Shown: positions 1 to 11,229 of the stretch, in pieces | Layout of the letters: every line of letters begins with the position of its first letter | How positions within the stretch are numbered: position 1 is the first letter of the stretch | The notes under the pieces: model-generated | Seen by the model: only the letters and a program-made list of their open reading frames with translations | Told to the model about the DNA's origin: nothing | The model's database searches: none | Origin: Vibrio tubiashii ATCC 19109 | Lineage (GTDB): Bacteria > Pseudomonadota > Gammaproteobacteria > Enterobacterales > Vibrionaceae | Length of the DNA stretch: 64,000 nucleotides | Assembly: GCF_000772105.1 (NCBI RefSeq) | Contig: NZ_CP009354.1 | Coordinates: 310,001-374,000, forward strand | Direction: 5' to 3' | Position numbers and translations under genes: made by a program

Positions 1-92
1 CTGTAATTGCGATGGTGGTTTGCATTTTACCTATCTTGCTGTTTACAAACGCAATCAACATAGCGGCAGCTGATAGGAAACAGAGAGTGTAA
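1..92 (+). CDS. C-terminal fragment of an unidentified membrane protein
   Basis: Frame 3 is open from the window edge and ends with TAA at 90-92. It gives about 29 residues: a hydrophobic stretch (VIAMVVCILPILLF) followed by a short charged tail ending KQRV. This looks like the last membrane helix of a protein that begins before the window. No family can be named from so little sequence, and chance cannot be excluded. Confidence 0.4.
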   Translation, partial: VIAMVVCILPILLFTNAINIAAADRKQRV

Positions 93-198
93 TAGACCGA
101 CATTAGAATCTCGACATGTAACAAATTATGAATGGGAATTTTCTGCCTACTATGTACAAATAGCAAACATTTTTTTGTCATAACTAAGTCATCAATTA

Positions 199-222
199 AG
201 TCTTTTAGACGTCTAGACTCCT
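199..222 (+). promoter_or_regulatory. Probable MetJ operator upstream of metH
   Basis: Three consecutive 8-mers resemble the met box AGACGTCT: AGTCTTTT (199-206, 5/8), AGACGTCT (207-214, 8/8) and AGACTCCT (215-222, 6/8). MetJ binds tandem met boxes with S-adenosylmethionine as corepressor. The site lies 50-75 bases before the metH start. This is an inference from motif match and location. A second perfect box precedes metK at 46929-46936. Confidence 0.7.
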
Positions 223-272
223 TTTTAATGTGTGATAGGATGGAGTGATAACTAAAGGAATGAGGCTGTACC

Positions 273-3200
273 GTGGGAAGTAATGTAAGGCAACAGATTG
301 AAGCTCAATTAAAACAACGTATCTTGCTGATCGATGGTGGTATGGGCACCATGATTCAAGATTACAAACTAGAAGAGCAAGACTATCGAGGTGAGCGCTT
401 TGCTGACTGGCATTGCGATTTAAAAGGCAACAACGACTTACTTGTTCTTTCTCAGCCTCAACTTATTAAAGATATCCATTCTGCTTATCTAGAAGCAGGT
501 GCAGATATCCTCGAAACCAACACCTTCAACGCAACCACTATTGCAATGGCTGACTATGAAATGGAAAGCCTAAGCGAAGAGATTAACTTCGCTGCAGCCA
601 AACTCGCACGTGAAGCGGCCGATGAGTGGACGGCAAAAACGCCAGAAAAACCTCGTTACGTTGCAGGTGTATTGGGCCCAACTAACCGCACATGTTCTAT
701 TTCACCCGATGTGAACGATCCCGGTTATCGAAACGTTAGCTTTGATGAGCTTGTCGAAGCGTATTCCGAGTCGACACGCGCTCTGATTAAAGGCGGCTCA
801 GATTTAATTCTGATCGAGACTATCTTCGATACCTTGAACGCTAAAGCTTGTGCCTTTGCGGTAGACACTGTGTTTGAAGAGTTGGGTTCCAAACTGCCAG
901 TGATGATATCGGGCACCATTACCGATGCGTCAGGTCGAACGCTTTCTGGCCAAACAACCGAAGCTTTCTACAACTCACTTCGTCACGTCAATCCAATCTC
1001 ATTTGGTTTGAACTGTGCGCTAGGCCCTGACGAGCTACGTCCGTATGTGGAAGAGCTCTCACGTATCTCAGAGACATTTGTTTCTACTCACCCTAATGCG
1101 GGTTTACCTAACGCCTTTGGTGAGTATGATTTATCACCTGAAGATATGGCAGTGCATGTTAAAGAGTGGGCGGAAAGTGGTTTCTTAAACCTGATTGGCG
1201 GTTGTTGTGGTACGACTCCAGAGCATATCCGCCAAATGGCTATCGCGGTAGAAGGAGTAAAACCGCGCGCATTACCAGAACTTATCACGGCTTGTCGTCT
1301 ATCTGGTCTTGAGCCACTGACAATCGAAAAAGAAACCCTGTTTGTTAACGTTGGTGAACGCACTAACGTAACGGGTTCTGCACGCTTTAAACGTCTGATC
1401 AAAGAAGAGCTTTATGATGAGGCGTTAGAGGTTGCACGCCAGCAAGTCGAGAACGGTGCACAGATCATCGATATCAACATGGATGAAGGCATGCTTGATG
1501 CTGAAGCATGTATGGTGCGTTTCCTCAACCTGTGTGCCTCTGAGCCAGAAATTTCCAAAGTGCCTATCATGGTCGACTCCTCTAAGTGGGAGGTTATCGA
1601 AGCTGGCTTGAAGTGTATTCAGGGTAAAGGCATTGTTAACTCCATCTCACTCAAGGAAGGCAAAGAGAAGTTTGTTGAGCAAGCCAAGCTGATTCGTCGC
1701 TACGGTGCGGCTGTTATCGTGATGGCGTTTGATGAAGTTGGTCAGGCAGAAACGCGTGAACGCAAACTGGAAATTTGTACTAATGCCTACAATATCTTGG
1801 TTGATGAAATTGGCTTCCCACCGGAAGATATTATCTTCGACCCGAACATTTTTGCTGTTGCGACCGGTATCGAAGAGCATAACAACTACGCAGTAGACTT
1901 TATTGAAGCGGTTGCGGATATCAAGCGCGACCTACCTTACGCTATGATCTCTGGAGGTGTCTCTAACGTCTCTTTCTCATTCCGCGGCAACAACTATGTA
2001 CGTGAAGCGATTCACGCCGTATTCCTTTATCACTGTTTTAAAAACGGTATGGATATGGGGATCGTAAATGCTGGTCAGCTTGAAATTTACGACAACGTAC
2101 CCGACAAGTTGCGTGAAGCGGTAGAAGATGTGGTTCTAAACCGACGTGATGATGGTACAGAGCGACTGCTCGATATTGCCGCTGAATATGCAGGTAAAGG
2201 CGTTGGAAAAGAAGAAGATGCCTCAGCACTTGAATGGCGTACCTGGTCAGTTGAGAAGCGTTTAGAGCATGCGCTAGTTAAAGGCATCACCGAGTTTATT
2301 GTTGAGGATACCGAAGAGGCGCGAGTTAATGCTAGCAAGCCGTTAGAAGTGATTGAAGGTCCATTAATGGACGGCATGAATGTGGTTGGCGACCTGTTTG
2401 GTGAAGGCAAGATGTTCTTACCTCAGGTGGTAAAATCAGCTCGCGTGATGAAGCAGGCGGTTGCTCACTTAGAACCTTATATTAATGCATCGAAGCAAGC
2501 GGGCTCGTCGAACGGTAAAATTCTTCTAGCGACAGTAAAAGGTGATGTTCACGATATTGGTAAGAACATTGTTGGCGTTGTTCTACAGTGTAATAACTAC
2601 GAGATCATTGACCTTGGCGTCATGGTGCCGTGTGAGCAGATCCTCAAGGTCGCCAAAGAAGAGAATGTTGATATTATTGGTTTGTCCGGCCTGATTACTC
2701 CTTCATTGGACGAAATGGTTCATGTGGCCAAAGAGATGGAACGTCTTGATTTTGATTTGCCACTGCTGATTGGTGGCGCGACGACATCGAAAGCCCACAC
2801 TGCGGTTAAGATTGAGCAAAACTACAAACATCCCGTGGTGTATGTAAACAATGCTTCGAGAGCGGTTGGCGTGTGTACATCACTTCTTTCAGATGAACTG
2901 CGTCCTGCCTTTGTCGAGAAGTTAGATGCGGATTACGTCCGTGTTCGTGATCAGCATAATCGTAAGAAGCCAAGAACCAAGCCTGTCATTCTTGAGCAAG
3001 CGCGTGCTAACAAAGTGGCGATTGATTGGGAGTGCTATACACCTCCAGAGCCTGCTAAGCCGGGTGTCCATGTGTTCGATGATTTTGATGTTGCCACATT
3101 GCGTAACTACATTGACTGGACGCCTTTCTTTATGACTTGGTCGCTTGTCGGTAAGTACCCAGCGATTTTAGACCATGAAGAAGTCGGTGAAGAGGCGAAG

Positions 3201-3950
3201 CGTCTGTTTAAAGATGCCAATGATCTGCTAGACCGAGTAGAAAACGAAGGGTTACTTAAAGCTCGCGGTATGTGTGCACTCTTTCCTGCAGCAAGCGTTG
3301 GTGATGATATTGAAGTGTACACCGATGAGTCTCGTACAGAAGTGGCCAAAGTGTTGTATAACCTGCGTCAGCAAACAGAGAAGCCAAAAGGCTTTAACTA
3401 CTGTTTATCAGATTACATTGCTCCTAAAGAGTCAGGTAAGAAGGACTGGATTGGTGCGTTTGCAGTCACGGGCGGTATAGGTGAGCGCGAACTTGCTGAC
3501 CAATATAAAGCGGCCGGTGACGACTATAACGCCATCATGATTCAGGCGGTGGCCGATCGCTTAGCTGAAGCGTTTGCCGAGTATTTACATGAACAGGTAC
3601 GTAAAGAAATCTGGGGTTATTCTGCCGATGAGAACTTATCGAATGACGAGTTGATCCGTGAGAAATATCAGGGGATTCGTCCTGCTCCAGGTTACCCAGC
3701 TTGTCCAGAACATACTGAGAAAGGCTCTCTGTGGGAGCTGCTTAAAGTTGAAGAGACCATCGATATGTCACTGACGACAAGTTATGCGATGTGGCCAGGC
3801 GCGTCTGTTTCCGGTTGGTATTTCTCTCACCCAGACTCTCGTTACTTTGCGATCGCTCAGATCCAACAGGATCAAGCGCAAAGCTACGCGGATCGCAAAG
3901 GTTGGGATATGCTTGAAGCAGAGAAATGGTTAGGGCCAAACCTTAACTAG
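273..3950 (+). CDS. metH: Cobalamin-dependent methionine synthase
   Basis: MetH transfers a methyl group from 5-methyltetrahydrofolate through cobalamin to homocysteine, making methionine. The 1225-residue product has the full four-module order: homocysteine/zinc domain (zinc cysteines Cys248, Cys311 and Cys312, in GLNC and GGCCG), pterin-binding domain (about 350-630), B12 domain with the DxHxxG motif (GDVHDIG, His760 as lower axial ligand), and the C-terminal AdoMet reactivation domain with [10 protein letters not shown]. The length matches E. coli MetH. The start is GTG at 273, with AAAGGAA about 12 bases upstream and the N-terminus aligned to the family. Met boxes upstream suggest MetJ repression. 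It converges on mgtE across a shared terminator. Confidence 0.98.
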   Translation: MGSNVRQQIEAQLKQRILLIDGGMGTMIQDYKLEEQDYRGERFADWHCDLKGNNDLLVLSQPQLIKDIHSAYLEAGADILETNTFNATTIAMADYEMESLSEEINFAAAKLAREAADEWTAKTPEKPRYVAGVLGPTNRTCSISPDVNDPGYRNVSFDELVEAYSESTRALIKGGSDLILIETIFDTLNAKACAFAVDTVFEELGSKLPVMISGTITDASGRTLSGQTTEAFYNSLRHVNPISFGLNCALGPDELRPYVEELSRISETFVSTHPNAGLPNAFGEYDLSPEDMAVHVKEWAESGFLNLIGGCCGTTPEHIRQMAIAVEGVKPRALPELITACRLSGLEPLTIEKETLFVNVGERTNVTGSARFKRLIKEELYDEALEVARQQVENGAQIIDINMDEGMLDAEACMVRFLNLCASEPEISKVPIMVDSSKWEVIEAGLKCIQGKGIVNSISLKEGKEKFVEQAKLIRRYGAAVIVMAFDEVGQAETRERKLEICTNAYNILVDEIGFPPEDIIFDPNIFAVATGIEEHNNYAVDFIEAVADIKRDLPYAMISGGVSNVSFSFRGNNYVREAIHAVFLYHCFKNGMDMGIVNAGQLEIYDNVPDKLREAVEDVVLNRRDDGTERLLDIAAEYAGKGVGKEEDASALEWRTWSVEKRLEHALVKGITEFIVEDTEEARVNASKPLEVIEGPLMDGMNVVGDLFGEGKMFLPQVVKSARVMKQAVAHLEPYINASKQAGSSNGKILLATVKGDVHDIGKNIVGVVLQCNNYEIIDLGVMVPCEQILKVAKEENVDIIGLSGLITPSLDEMVHVAKEMERLDFDLPLLIGGATTSKAHTAVKIEQNYKHPVVYVNNASRAVGVCTSLLSDELRPAFVEKLDADYVRVRDQHNRKKPRTKPVILEQARANKVAIDWECYTPPEPAKPGVHVFDDFDVATLRNYIDWTPFFMTWSLVGKYPAILDHEEVGEEAKRLFKDANDLLDRVENEGLLKARGMCALFPAASVGDDIEVYTDESRTEVAKVLYNLRQQTEKPKGFNYCLSDYIAPKESGKKDWIGAFAVTGGIGERELADQYKAAGDDYNAIMIQAVADRLAEAFAEYLHEQVRKEIWGYSADENLSNDELIREKYQGIRPAPGYPACPEHTEKGSLWELLKVEETIDMSLTTSYAMWPGASVSGWYFSHPDSRYFAIAQIQQDQAQSYADRKGWDMLEAEKWLGPNLN

Positions 3951-3965
3951 TTCTAAATTAGCAAC

Positions 3966-3995
3966 AAAAAGCGCAGCTTATAAGCTGCGCTTTTT
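3966..3995. terminator. Bidirectional rho-independent terminator between metH and mgtE
   Basis: AAAAAGCGCAGCTTA and its near-perfect complement form a hairpin (AAGCGCAGCTTATAAGCTGCGCTT) with A-runs before and T-runs after. It can therefore stop transcripts from both convergent genes. Confidence 0.9.
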
Positions 3996-4012
3996 AGTCT
4001 CTGAGAGTCTGA

Positions 4013-5368
4013 TTAAATCATGATGGTTGCTAAGCCAAGGAAGACCGATAGGCCGATAACATCGGTCACTGTTGTGAGCGCCATGCCTCCTGCCAGTGCC
4101 GGGTCGATGTTCATCTTCTTGAGCAGAATAGGGATGGTTACCCCAGCCACACCAGCGACCAGTAAATTGGTCAGCATTGCGGCGGAAATAATGCCGCCTA
4201 ACATCCAATTTCCTTTCCAAGCGACAACGATACCGCCAATAATCAGTGCCCACATGATGCCATTGAGTAGGCCGATCGCGGCTTCTTTCATCAGCAGTTC
4301 ACGTTTATTGGCATCACCGATATGACCAAGTGCTAGACCGCGAATTACGAGCGCTACGGTCTGGTTACCCGCGACACCGCCCATAGAGGGGACTATGGTC
4401 ATCAAGACAGCAATTGCCGCCATTTGGTCAAGCGTTGCTTCAAACATGTTTGAAACGGATGCGGCCGCAAGGGCTGCGAGAACATTCGCACCTAGCCAGA
4501 TACTACGCTTACGCGCTGATTTTACTACAGGGGCGAAAGTGTCTTCGTCATCATCCATACCCGCCATACTCATCATGGAGTGCTCAGCGTCTTCACGGAT
4601 AACATCGACCACGTCATCGATAGTGATACGACCGACCAAGTGTTGGTTCTCATCGATAACAGGCGCCGAGACCCAGTTACGACGTTCGAACAGGCTAGCA
4701 ATGTCAGAGTCGCTCATGGTGACATCGATAGCTTCATCGGCATCTTCCATGACATCGCTGATCTTAACGTCAGGCTGAGTGGTCAGAAGGGTTGTGATCG
4801 GCAGTTCGCCAATCAGACGGCTCTCTTCGTCAATCACGTACAAAGCATCGGTGGCTTCTGGAAGCTCTCCTTTCATACGCAAATAACGAAGCACAACATC
4901 GACGTCGACATCACCACGAATGGTGATAACGTCGGTGTTCATCAAACTACCAGCAGTGTCTTCCGGATAGGAAAGGGCCGTTTCAACCAATAGACGCTCA
5001 GCAGCATCCATTTGGGATAAGACTTCGCGCGAGACGTCATCAGGAAGGCTTCGGAGTACGTAAGCGACGTCATCCGTTTCCATACCTTCAGTGGCTTCAG
5101 CAAGCATCTCCGGCGCCATCTTAGACACCAGATCATCTTTAACGTCTTCGTTTAATTCATCAAGAATTTCACCGTAATCTTCCGGATCGGTGAGTTGCCA
5201 AAGGACTTCACGACTTTTACGTGGAGAGGCTTCTAAGAGATGGGCAATATCTTCTGGTTCCATGTCCTGAAGTTGGCGACGGACATGGACAAAACGACCA
5301 TTTTCTAGAGCTTCGGTAACTTCTTGGAGGGCTTGGTGAGCTTGATCGAATTCTATTTGCTCTGCCAT
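4013..5368 (-). CDS. mgtE: Magnesium transporter MgtE
   Basis: MgtE is a Mg2+-gated inner-membrane channel for magnesium uptake. The 451-residue protein has an N-terminal superhelical MgtE_N domain (about 20-135, rich in acidic residues that sense Mg2+), a CBS pair (about 140-260), and five hydrophobic helices from about 285 to the C-terminus. The pore-region signature PSMGGVAGNQT is present. The length is typical (about 450). The start is ATG with a GGGGGAAT ribosome site just upstream. It follows ptsO at a gap of about 110 bases and may be co-transcribed or have its own promoter. Confidence 0.96.
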   Translation of the reverse strand: MAEQIEFDQAHQALQEVTEALENGRFVHVRRQLQDMEPEDIAHLLEASPRKSREVLWQLTDPEDYGEILDELNEDVKDDLVSKMAPEMLAEATEGMETDDVAYVLRSLPDDVSREVLSQMDAAERLLVETALSYPEDTAGSLMNTDVITIRGDVDVDVVLRYLRMKGELPEATDALYVIDEESRLIGELPITTLLTTQPDVKISDVMEDADEAIDVTMSDSDIASLFERRNWVSAPVIDENQHLVGRITIDDVVDVIREDAEHSMMSMAGMDDDEDTFAPVVKSARKRSIWLGANVLAALAAASVSNMFEATLDQMAAIAVLMTIVPSMGGVAGNQTVALVIRGLALGHIGDANKRELLMKEAAIGLLNGIMWALIIGGIVVAWKGNWMLGGIISAAMLTNLLVAGVAGVTIPILLKKMNIDPALAGGMALTTVTDVIGLSVFLGLATIMI

Positions 5369-5480
5369 TCATTCCCCCTGACTCTCTATGCTTACAATGC
5401 TGTGAATAGTAACTTAATTTTAGAATGTATTTAATAAGTTATTGTGAAGGAGGGTTATTTAGTGCTAATTGGTCGGTGAA

Positions 5481-5759
5481 TTACTCGTCTTCGTCAAACT
5501 TGTCTTCAATAAGATGACAAACGGCTTCAAGTGCAGGGTGCGCATCGCTACCTTCAGCGCTTATAGTGACATGTTCGCCTTGCGCTGATTCGAGCATTAG
5601 CAGCCCCATTACGCTATCTGCAGTCGCTTCTTTGCCTTCATGATTTTGAATGGTGAGAATGGCATCAAAGGATTGAGCCAATTCGACTAGTTTTACAGCA
5701 GCACGAGCGTGAAGACCTAAACGATTTTGGATTAAGACAGTACGGCTTTGCTGCTGCAT
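5481..5759 (-). CDS. ptsO: Nitrogen-PTS phosphocarrier NPr
   Basis: NPr is the HPr-like carrier of the nitrogen phosphotransferase system, passing phosphate from EI-Ntr (PtsP) to PtsN. The 92-residue protein shows the HPr active-site motif LGLHARAA with phosphorylatable His17, and the second conserved segment DSVMGLLML. It lies 3 bases after rapZ in the rpoN-hpf-ptsN-rapZ-ptsO operon, the usual proteobacterial order. The C-terminus is acidic (KFDEDE). Confidence 0.95.
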   Translation of the reverse strand: MQQQSRTVLIQNRLGLHARAAVKLVELAQSFDAILTIQNHEGKEATADSVMGLLMLESAQGEHVTISAEGSDAHPALEAVCHLIEDKFDEDE

Positions 5760-5762
5760 AAA

Positions 5763-6626
5763 CTATTCCTTGTGGTTTTTCTCTAGTGAAGCGTGACGAA
5801 TCTGAACTTGATGTCCCATCTGCGCAAAGTATTCGCCAATTTGCTGAGTGAGATAGACGGAGCGATGTTTGCCGCCAGTACAACCAATCGCGACGGTGAG
5901 ATAGCTACGATTGTTTTTCTCCAGCATTGGCAACCAGTGTTCAATGAACTTTTGAATTTGCTGCTTGAGTTCCATCACTTCATGATGACCTTCCAAGAAG
6001 GATTTGATTGGTGCATCTAAGCCAGTTAATGGCCTTAAATCAGGCTGCCAGTGCGGGTTGGGTAAGAAGCGTACATCAAACACGTAGTCGGCATCGCTTG
6101 GCAGACCGTACTTGAAACCAAAGGACTGAAAAACCATCACGAGATCTTTGCGTTCTCGCCCTTCAACGCGCATACGTACTGTTTCACTCAGTTCATGCAG
6201 AGATTGATTACTACTGTCGATCACTAAGTCAGCATGCTCTTTGAGAGGAGAGAGGATACAGCGTTCTTTCTCAATCGCCTGCTCTAACGAGGTGTTTTCA
6301 ATACTGAGTGACAAAGGATGAATACGGCGAGTCTCGCTGTAGCGTTTTAATAGCGTCTCTTTGTTGGCATCCAAAAATAGCACGCTGACATCAGAACTTT
6401 TCTTTAGCTTAGTTAACACAGCTTCGACTAAGTTTGGCTCTGTTGGTAGGTTACGGATATCGATGCTGACGGCGACATTCTGTTTGCTGGTTTGAACCGA
6501 TTGAACAAAGACTTCAAGCAGGTCGACTGGCAGATTATCTACGCAGTAGTAACCTAAGTCCTCCAGTACGCGTAATGCAACGCTTTTACCTGCACCGGAC
6601 TGACCGCTAACAACGATAAGGCGCAT
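5763..6626 (-). CDS. rapZ: RNase adapter protein / nucleotide-binding RapZ
   Basis: The 287-residue protein has a Walker A motif GQSGAGKS at residues 8-15 and the conserved C-terminal motif [10 protein letters not shown] typical of RapZ (YhbJ). In E. coli RapZ binds glucosamine-6-phosphate and steers RNase E to the small RNA GlmZ, thereby controlling glmS. That circuit is described for Enterobacterales. Whether it works here is unknown, but glmS also occurs in this window at 63 kb. The start overlaps the ptsN stop by one base, indicating translational coupling. Confidence 0.96.
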   Translation of the reverse strand: MRLIVVSGQSGAGKSVALRVLEDLGYYCVDNLPVDLLEVFVQSVQTSKQNVAVSIDIRNLPTEPNLVEAVLTKLKKSSDVSVLFLDANKETLLKRYSETRRIHPLSLSIENTSLEQAIEKERCILSPLKEHADLVIDSSNQSLHELSETVRMRVEGRERKDLVMVFQSFGFKYGLPSDADYVFDVRFLPNPHWQPDLRPLTGLDAPIKSFLEGHHEVMELKQQIQKFIEHWLPMLEKNNRSYLTVAIGCTGGKHRSVYLTQQIGEYFAQMGHQVQIRHASLEKNHKE

Positions 6627-7072
6627 TATTGATTAACCATGATGTCGTAGAGCTCTTGGTCTGACTGAGCTTTACGCAGTTGTTTGAGGATCTGTTTGTC
6701 GTTTAGACGTTCTGCCATGCTCGAAAGTGTTTTTAGGTGCTCTTTACATTGTGCGTCTGGCACGAGTAGAGCAAAAAGTAGGTCGACAGGGCGATTGTCA
6801 ATGGCGTCAAACTCAACAGGTGATTCACACTGCAGCAATACTGCGACAGCTTTATCGCTTGCTTGCATACGAGCATGGGGAATGGCTATTCCATTTCCAA
6901 TGCCAGTACTGCCCATTTTCTCGCGACTGAGCATACATTCAAAAAGTTCGGTTGAGTTTTGCCCCGTTTGTTCAGCGACAAGTTCACTGATCATTTCAAG
7001 GGCTCGTTTTTTACTAGTACATTGAACTGCACTTTTGGTGCAGTCCAATGTAAGGATTTCGCTTAATTGCAT
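6626..7072 (-). CDS. ptsN: Nitrogen-PTS enzyme IIA
   Basis: This is a 148-residue PTS EIIA type-2 domain protein. The phosphorylated histidine is His66 in IPHARM. It has the family layout starting [10 protein letters not shown], which PtsN proteins share. PtsN is the output protein of the nitrogen PTS. In other bacteria its phosphorylation state affects potassium uptake, sigma-54-related and envelope stress functions. It sits between hpf (4-base gap) and rapZ (1-base overlap). Confidence 0.96.
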   Translation of the reverse strand: MQLSEILTLDCTKSAVQCTSKKRALEMISELVAEQTGQNSTELFECMLSREKMGSTGIGNGIAIPHARMQASDKAVAVLLQCESPVEFDAIDNRPVDLLFALLVPDAQCKEHLKTLSSMAERLNDKQILKQLRKAQSDQELYDIMVNQ

Positions 7073-7076
7073 GGTT

Positions 7077-7364
7077 TTAGTGGGCGTTTAGCTTTTCTTT
7101 GTGCTTGTTGAGCTGTCGAACAAGTTTGTCGACGAGCGAATCTATCGCTGCATACATGTTTTCATCGTCTGAAGAGGCATGAATTTCAGCTTGATTTACG
7201 TGAAGGGTAGCTTCCGCGATTTGACGGAGTTTTTCAACTTTTAATACCACATGAATACTGTTGATATGGTCAAAAAAGCGTTCGAGCTTCTGAAACTTTT
7301 CGTTTACGTAGTCTTGCATTGAATCGGTTAGATCAACGTGGTGGCCATTAATATTGATTTGCAT
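7077..7364 (-). CDS. hpf: Ribosome hibernation promoting factor (short type)
   Basis: The 95-residue protein starts MQINI and carries the S30AE/YfiA fold pattern, with two helical segments and the conserved DLYAAID-like segment (MYAAIDSLVDKL). Being about 95 residues it is the short HPF, which works with RMF to form 100S ribosome dimers in stationary phase, rather than the long form of Gram-positives. It lies directly downstream of rpoN, its normal position. Confidence 0.95.
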   Translation of the reverse strand: MQININGHHVDLTDSMQDYVNEKFQKLERFFDHINSIHVVLKVEKLRQIAEATLHVNQAEIHASSDDENMYAAIDSLVDKLVRQLNKHKEKLNAH

Positions 7365-7388
7365 AGACTTTCCTTCTCGGTTGTAGGC

Positions 7389-8855
7389 CTAAAGCAGGCG
7401 TTTGCGCTGACTTGAAGGGGCTATTCCTAAAGACTCTCGGTATTTCGCTATTGTCCTACGAGCGACCTGAATCCCTTGGTCAGCGAGTAGAGCTGCAATC
7501 TTACTGTCACTGAGTGGTTTCGCACTGTTCTCTGCAGCGACGAGTTTCTTAATCAGTGCACGGATTGCAGTTGATGAGCACTCTCCGCCATTGTCGGTGC
7601 TGACATGGCTTGAAAAGAAGTACTTCAGTTCAAAAATGCCACGAGGGGTATGCATGTATTTCTGCGTGGTAACCCTAGAAATGGTGGACTCATGCATGTC
7701 GACAGCTAACGCAACATCATTAAGCACCATTGGTTTCATGGCTTCTTCACCATACTCAAAGAAATCGCGTTGATGTTCAACAATACACTTAGCAACTTTG
7801 AGTAACGTCTCATTTCTACTTTCTAAGCTTTTAATTAGCCATTTTGCTTCTTGCAGATTACTGCGAATGTACTGGCTATCCGCATTATTACCTTTACCCA
7901 GCGCGGCATATTGCTGGTTGACCTTAAGTCTTGGTACTGAATCTGGGTTGATGGTGACCACCCATTTTCCGTGGTCTTTAAATACGGACACATCTGGAAT
8001 GACATATTCAGCATGGTCTGGGGCAATGCGACTTCCCGGTCTTGGGTCAAGCTGTTGAATTAGCTTGAGCACTTCACGCAGCTCTGCTTCTTTTAGCTTA
8101 GTCTCTTTTATAACCAGTTTGTAATCACGGTTACCTAACTGATCAATATGGTTAGTCAGTACTAACTTAGCTTCTGTTAGCCAAGGTGTGTCTTCTGGGA
8201 AGGTAGCTAACTGGAGTAACAAACAGTCTTGGAGATTATTAGAGGCAACGCCGAGTGGATCAAATTGTTGGATACGTTTACGTACCGCTTCAATCTCTTC
8301 GATCTCAATCTCTTCGTTATTGAAACTTTCAAGGATGTCCTCAGTTGAGACGGTTAAGTAACCATAGTCATCAATGGCATCGATCAGTGCTAAGGCGATA
8401 GTACGGTCCGTTTCACTAAATGGCGTGAGGTCCAATTGCCAGATTAGGTAGTCTTGCAGAGATTGAGTGGTTTCACCTTGGTAGACGGGAGCGTCATCAT
8501 CAAGAGCGATGCCTGTACTACCCGTGTTTGCACTGTAGACATCTTCCCAAGTGGTATCAATTTCGAGGTCGTTGCTGATTTCAGATTTTTCTATCAGCTC
8601 TGAGCTGTCTTTTACATCAGGCTCTGCTGTTTCTGCAAGCTCAACTGTGGGTTCTTTCTCTTCATTGCGGTTTGTTTCTTCAGCAGACGGCTCATCACTG
8701 GTTTCTTCAACCTCGAGGAGAGGGTTTGAATCCAAAGCTTCTTGAATCTCTTGTTGAAGATCTAGCGTCGACAGCTGCAACAAACGAATCGCTTGCTGCA
8801 ATTGAGGTGTCATCGCTAACTGCTGTCCTAGCTTGAGTTGTAATGAGGGTTTCAT
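7389..8855 (-). CDS. rpoN: RNA polymerase sigma-54 factor
   Basis: RpoN directs RNA polymerase to -24/-12 promoters and needs AAA+ enhancer-binding proteins. The 488-residue protein has the glutamine- and leucine-rich region I (residues 5-50), a strongly acidic region II (about 55-115), the core-binding domain, and the diagnostic C-terminal RpoN box [10 protein letters not shown] followed by the tail SQRKRLL. In vibrios RpoN controls flagella, nitrogen assimilation and quorum-sensing small RNAs. It is preceded by lptB with a gap of about 50 bases. Confidence 0.98.
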   Translation of the reverse strand: MKPSLQLKLGQQLAMTPQLQQAIRLLQLSTLDLQQEIQEALDSNPLLEVEETSDEPSAEETNRNEEKEPTVELAETAEPDVKDSSELIEKSEISNDLEIDTTWEDVYSANTGSTGIALDDDAPVYQGETTQSLQDYLIWQLDLTPFSETDRTIALALIDAIDDYGYLTVSTEDILESFNNEEIEIEEIEAVRKRIQQFDPLGVASNNLQDCLLLQLATFPEDTPWLTEAKLVLTNHIDQLGNRDYKLVIKETKLKEAELREVLKLIQQLDPRPGSRIAPDHAEYVIPDVSVFKDHGKWVVTINPDSVPRLKVNQQYAALGKGNNADSQYIRSNLQEAKWLIKSLESRNETLLKVAKCIVEHQRDFFEYGEEAMKPMVLNDVALAVDMHESTISRVTTQKYMHTPRGIFELKYFFSSHVSTDNGGECSSTAIRALIKKLVAAENSAKPLSDSKIAALLADQGIQVARRTIAKYRESLGIAPSSQRKRLL

Positions 8856-8905
8856 TCAGTATTACTTGCCTTAATGCTGGAGAATCTTACCGTTCTTCCC
8901 TTTAA

Positions 8906-9631
8906 TCATAGACGGAATTGTTCGCCGAGATAAACTTGTTTCACTTGCTCGTTGTTTAGCACTTGATCTGGTGTGCCTTCTGCGATGAGGTGACCTTGGC
9001 TTACAATGTAAGCTTTTTCACATACATCCAGTGTTTCACGAACGTTGTGGTCAGTGATCAATACACCCAGTCCACGATCTCTTAGATGTTCAATGATCTT
9101 TTTAATGTCGATAACCGAAATCGGGTCAACACCTGCAAACGGCTCATCCAACAGAATGAATTGAGGGTTGGCTGCTAGTGCGCGTGCAATTTCTACACGG
9201 CGACGCTCACCCCCTGATAATGCCATACCCGCGCTGTGGCGTATGTGCTGAATGTGGAATTCTTCTAACAAATCTTCTAGCTTGTCTTGGCGTTCTTCGC
9301 GAGTCATCTCTTCGCGAGTTTCCAAAACCGCCATAATGTTGTCTTCAACAGACAACTTACGGAAGATAGATGCTTCCTGAGGCAGGTAGCCAATACCCAT
9401 ACGTGAACGACTATGCATCGGTAGGATACTGATGTCTTCACCGTCGATAGTAATCGCACCTTGGTCACGCGCCACTAGGCCGACAATCATATAAAACGAG
9501 GTCGTTTTACCTGCACCGTTAGGACCTAAAAGGCCAACAATCTGACCCGATTCCACTTGCAAACTTACATCGGTAACAACGGTACGGTTGCCGTAAGTTT
9601 TCGCTAAGTGCTCAGCTTTAAGTATTGCCAT
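8906..9631 (-). CDS. lptB: LPS export ABC transporter ATPase
   Basis: LptB powers LptFG-mediated extraction of lipopolysaccharide from the inner membrane. The 241-residue protein has Walker [10 protein letters not shown], signature LSGGERRR, Walker [14 protein letters not shown] and switch histidine in ITDHNVRE, which are characteristic of LptB. It follows lptA with a 2-base gap, so lptC-lptA-lptB form a tight unit. The length equals the family norm (241). Confidence 0.97.
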   Translation of the reverse strand: MAILKAEHLAKTYGNRTVVTDVSLQVESGQIVGLLGPNGAGKTTSFYMIVGLVARDQGAITIDGEDISILPMHSRSRMGIGYLPQEASIFRKLSVEDNIMAVLETREEMTREERQDKLEDLLEEFHIQHIRHSAGMALSGGERRRVEIARALAANPQFILLDEPFAGVDPISVIDIKKIIEHLRDRGLGVLITDHNVRETLDVCEKAYIVSQGHLIAEGTPDQVLNNEQVKQVYLGEQFRL

Positions 9632-9633
9632 AA

Positions 9634-10131
9634 TTATTCTTGTACTGCTTGTGGCTGAAGTACGGTAGAGACGCGATCGCCTTTCTGTTTACCGTCAGCA
9701 ATCAGCTTCTGAGATGAAATTTTGTAGCGTATTTTCGTGCCGCGAATCACGCTGTCATCTTGCGAAAGCATGGCTTCATCGATCATGGTCAATTGGTCAT
9801 CGACCATGACGTAGTAAAGCTCTTTTGCTTCCCCGTAAAGCGTTTTTCCATCATCCGTTAACTGAGAAAACGTAGCTAAATCCCCATACCCTTCAATCTC
9901 TTGGATTGAACCATCTTTGGGGTCACGGGTAACAATAACTTTATCAGCATTGATATTAATACTGCCTTGTTTGAGTTTTACGTCACCAAGGAAAGTAACT
10001 TTGTTGCTCTGCATATCTAGCTGTTGGCTATCTGAGTCGATATAAACCGGTTGATCTTGGTCGGTCGACAAAGCCATCGCTTGGCTAGACAGTAATAAAC
10101 AAGAAATCAGACTAAGGTGTGAGAGTTTCAT
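9634..10131 (-). CDS. lptA: Periplasmic LPS transport protein LptA
   Basis: LptA forms the beta-jellyroll bridge that carries LPS across the periplasm. The 165-residue protein has a signal peptide (about residues 1-20, cleavage after AMA) followed by an OstA-type repeat with [15 protein letters not shown] and VIVTRDP segments. The start lies 20 bases inside the end of lptC, indicating coupling. Confidence 0.95.
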   Translation of the reverse strand: MKLSHLSLISCLLLSSQAMALSTDQDQPVYIDSDSQQLDMQSNKVTFLGDVKLKQGSININADKVIVTRDPKDGSIQEIEGYGDLATFSQLTDDGKTLYGEAKELYYVMVDDQLTMIDEAMLSQDDSVIRGTKIRYKISSQKLIADGKQKGDRVSTVLQPQAVQE

Positions 10132-10675
10132 ATCTACTTTGTACGTGATTGTAGAGGGTAGCGTGATTATCGGCGAAATTACCCGTCATCGCTTGCCCTA
10201 CTGTTTCAAATTGAGGCCCAACCATGATTACTTGGTTGTCTGCCCAAAAGTCTCTACTGTCTAGCTGGATGTTCATAACATCGGTAGACAGGGTGTCAAA
10301 GCCTGAATCAGGTAATAAGTTTGTCGCTAAAACATCTTCATAAAGCGTCAAAACATGATCTTTGCTTAAAACACCACGGACTGCTGTCACTTCCCACTCT
10401 TGAGTGGTGCCTTCCTTATAAACTTTAAGGACCGGCTGATAAAAAATGGTATCGCCACTTCTTGCGAAGTGGTCAAGATTTACCGATGTTATTACGTAGC
10501 TGCGAATGCCTGACTCATTGTATGAGGTGTTGACTAGACCTTCACCACTGAACATCGGGAGCTCTGTATCTGGCTCTACCTGAATATCATAACCCTGCTG
10601 CTTATCGAAAAGATAGTAAGCAGACCAGCATATTATGAAAGTCAGGATGAGATATCCAATACGAGATAGACTCAT
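10112..10675 (-). CDS. lptC: LPS export protein LptC
   Basis: This 187-residue bitopic protein has one N-terminal transmembrane helix (about residues 6-23) and a periplasmic jellyroll. It receives LPS from LptBFG and hands it to LptA. The start ATG overlaps the kdsC stop (ATGA type, 4 bases) and the 3' end overlaps lptA. Sequence conservation is modest as usual for LptC, so the call rests on topology, size and position. Confidence 0.93.
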   Translation of the reverse strand: MSLSRIGYLILTFIICWSAYYLFDKQQGYDIQVEPDTELPMFSGEGLVNTSYNESGIRSYVITSVNLDHFARSGDTIFYQPVLKVYKEGTTQEWEVTAVRGVLSKDHVLTLYEDVLATNLLPDSGFDTLSTDVMNIQLDSRDFWADNQVIMVGPQFETVGQAMTGNFADNHATLYNHVQSRYETLTP

Positions 10676-11229
10676 ATACTTAGACCTTTATGAACATCGA
10701 GTTCGTTTCGTGCTTGTAGAATTAGGTCGCAGACTTCTCTTACTGCTCCATGTCCACCTCGAATAGAGGTCACGTAGTTTGCTCGACGCGCCAGTAGTGG
10801 GTGTCCATCAGCCACACATACTTTTAAAGCAACTTGCTCCATCACTGGCCAATCAATTAGGTCATCACCAATATAGCCAGTTTGTTCTGGTGCAATGTCG
10901 AGCTTGGTACAAATATCCTGATAGGCTTTGATTTTGTCATCTTGGCCTTGGTAAATCAGGCTGATACCTAATGCCTTCATTCGGTTTTCGACGATCTGAG
11001 AGCGTCGACCGGTAATAATGGCGATTTCAATCCCCGCATTCATCAGCGATTTTACGCCATAGCCATCACGGGTATGAAATGTTTTCAGTTCTTCACCATT
11101 GTTGCCCATGTAAATCAGACCGTCAGAGAAGACGCCATCTACATCGCAGATCAATAGTTTAATGTCTTTGGCAATATCTAGAATGGATTGTTCCACTGGT
11201 TGATATAAAGTTTCAATCATTTTCGACAT
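10672..11229 (-). CDS. kdsC: 3-deoxy-D-manno-octulosonate 8-phosphate phosphatase
   Basis: KdsC dephosphorylates Kdo-8-phosphate to Kdo for the LPS inner core. The 185-residue protein is a HAD-family C0 enzyme with the nucleophile motif CDVDGVFSDG (Asp29 and Asp31), the second motif IITGRRS, and GYIGDDLIDWPVM as the metal-binding motif. It overlaps kdsD by one base. Size matches the family (about 188). Confidence 0.96.
   Translation of the reverse strand: MSKMIETLYQPVEQSILDIAKDIKLLICDVDGVFSDGLIYMGNNGEELKTFHTRDGYGVKSLMNAGIEIAIITGRRSQIVENRMKALGISLIYQGQDDKIKAYQDICTKLDIAPEQTGYIGDDLIDWPVMEQVALKVCVADGHPLLARRANYVTSIRGGHGAVREVCDLILQARNELDVHKGLSI

Noticed and set aside
93..272. Possible cobalamin riboswitch before metH
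   Set aside because: The leader is short, has no B12-box-like segment and is explained by met boxes and a promoter.
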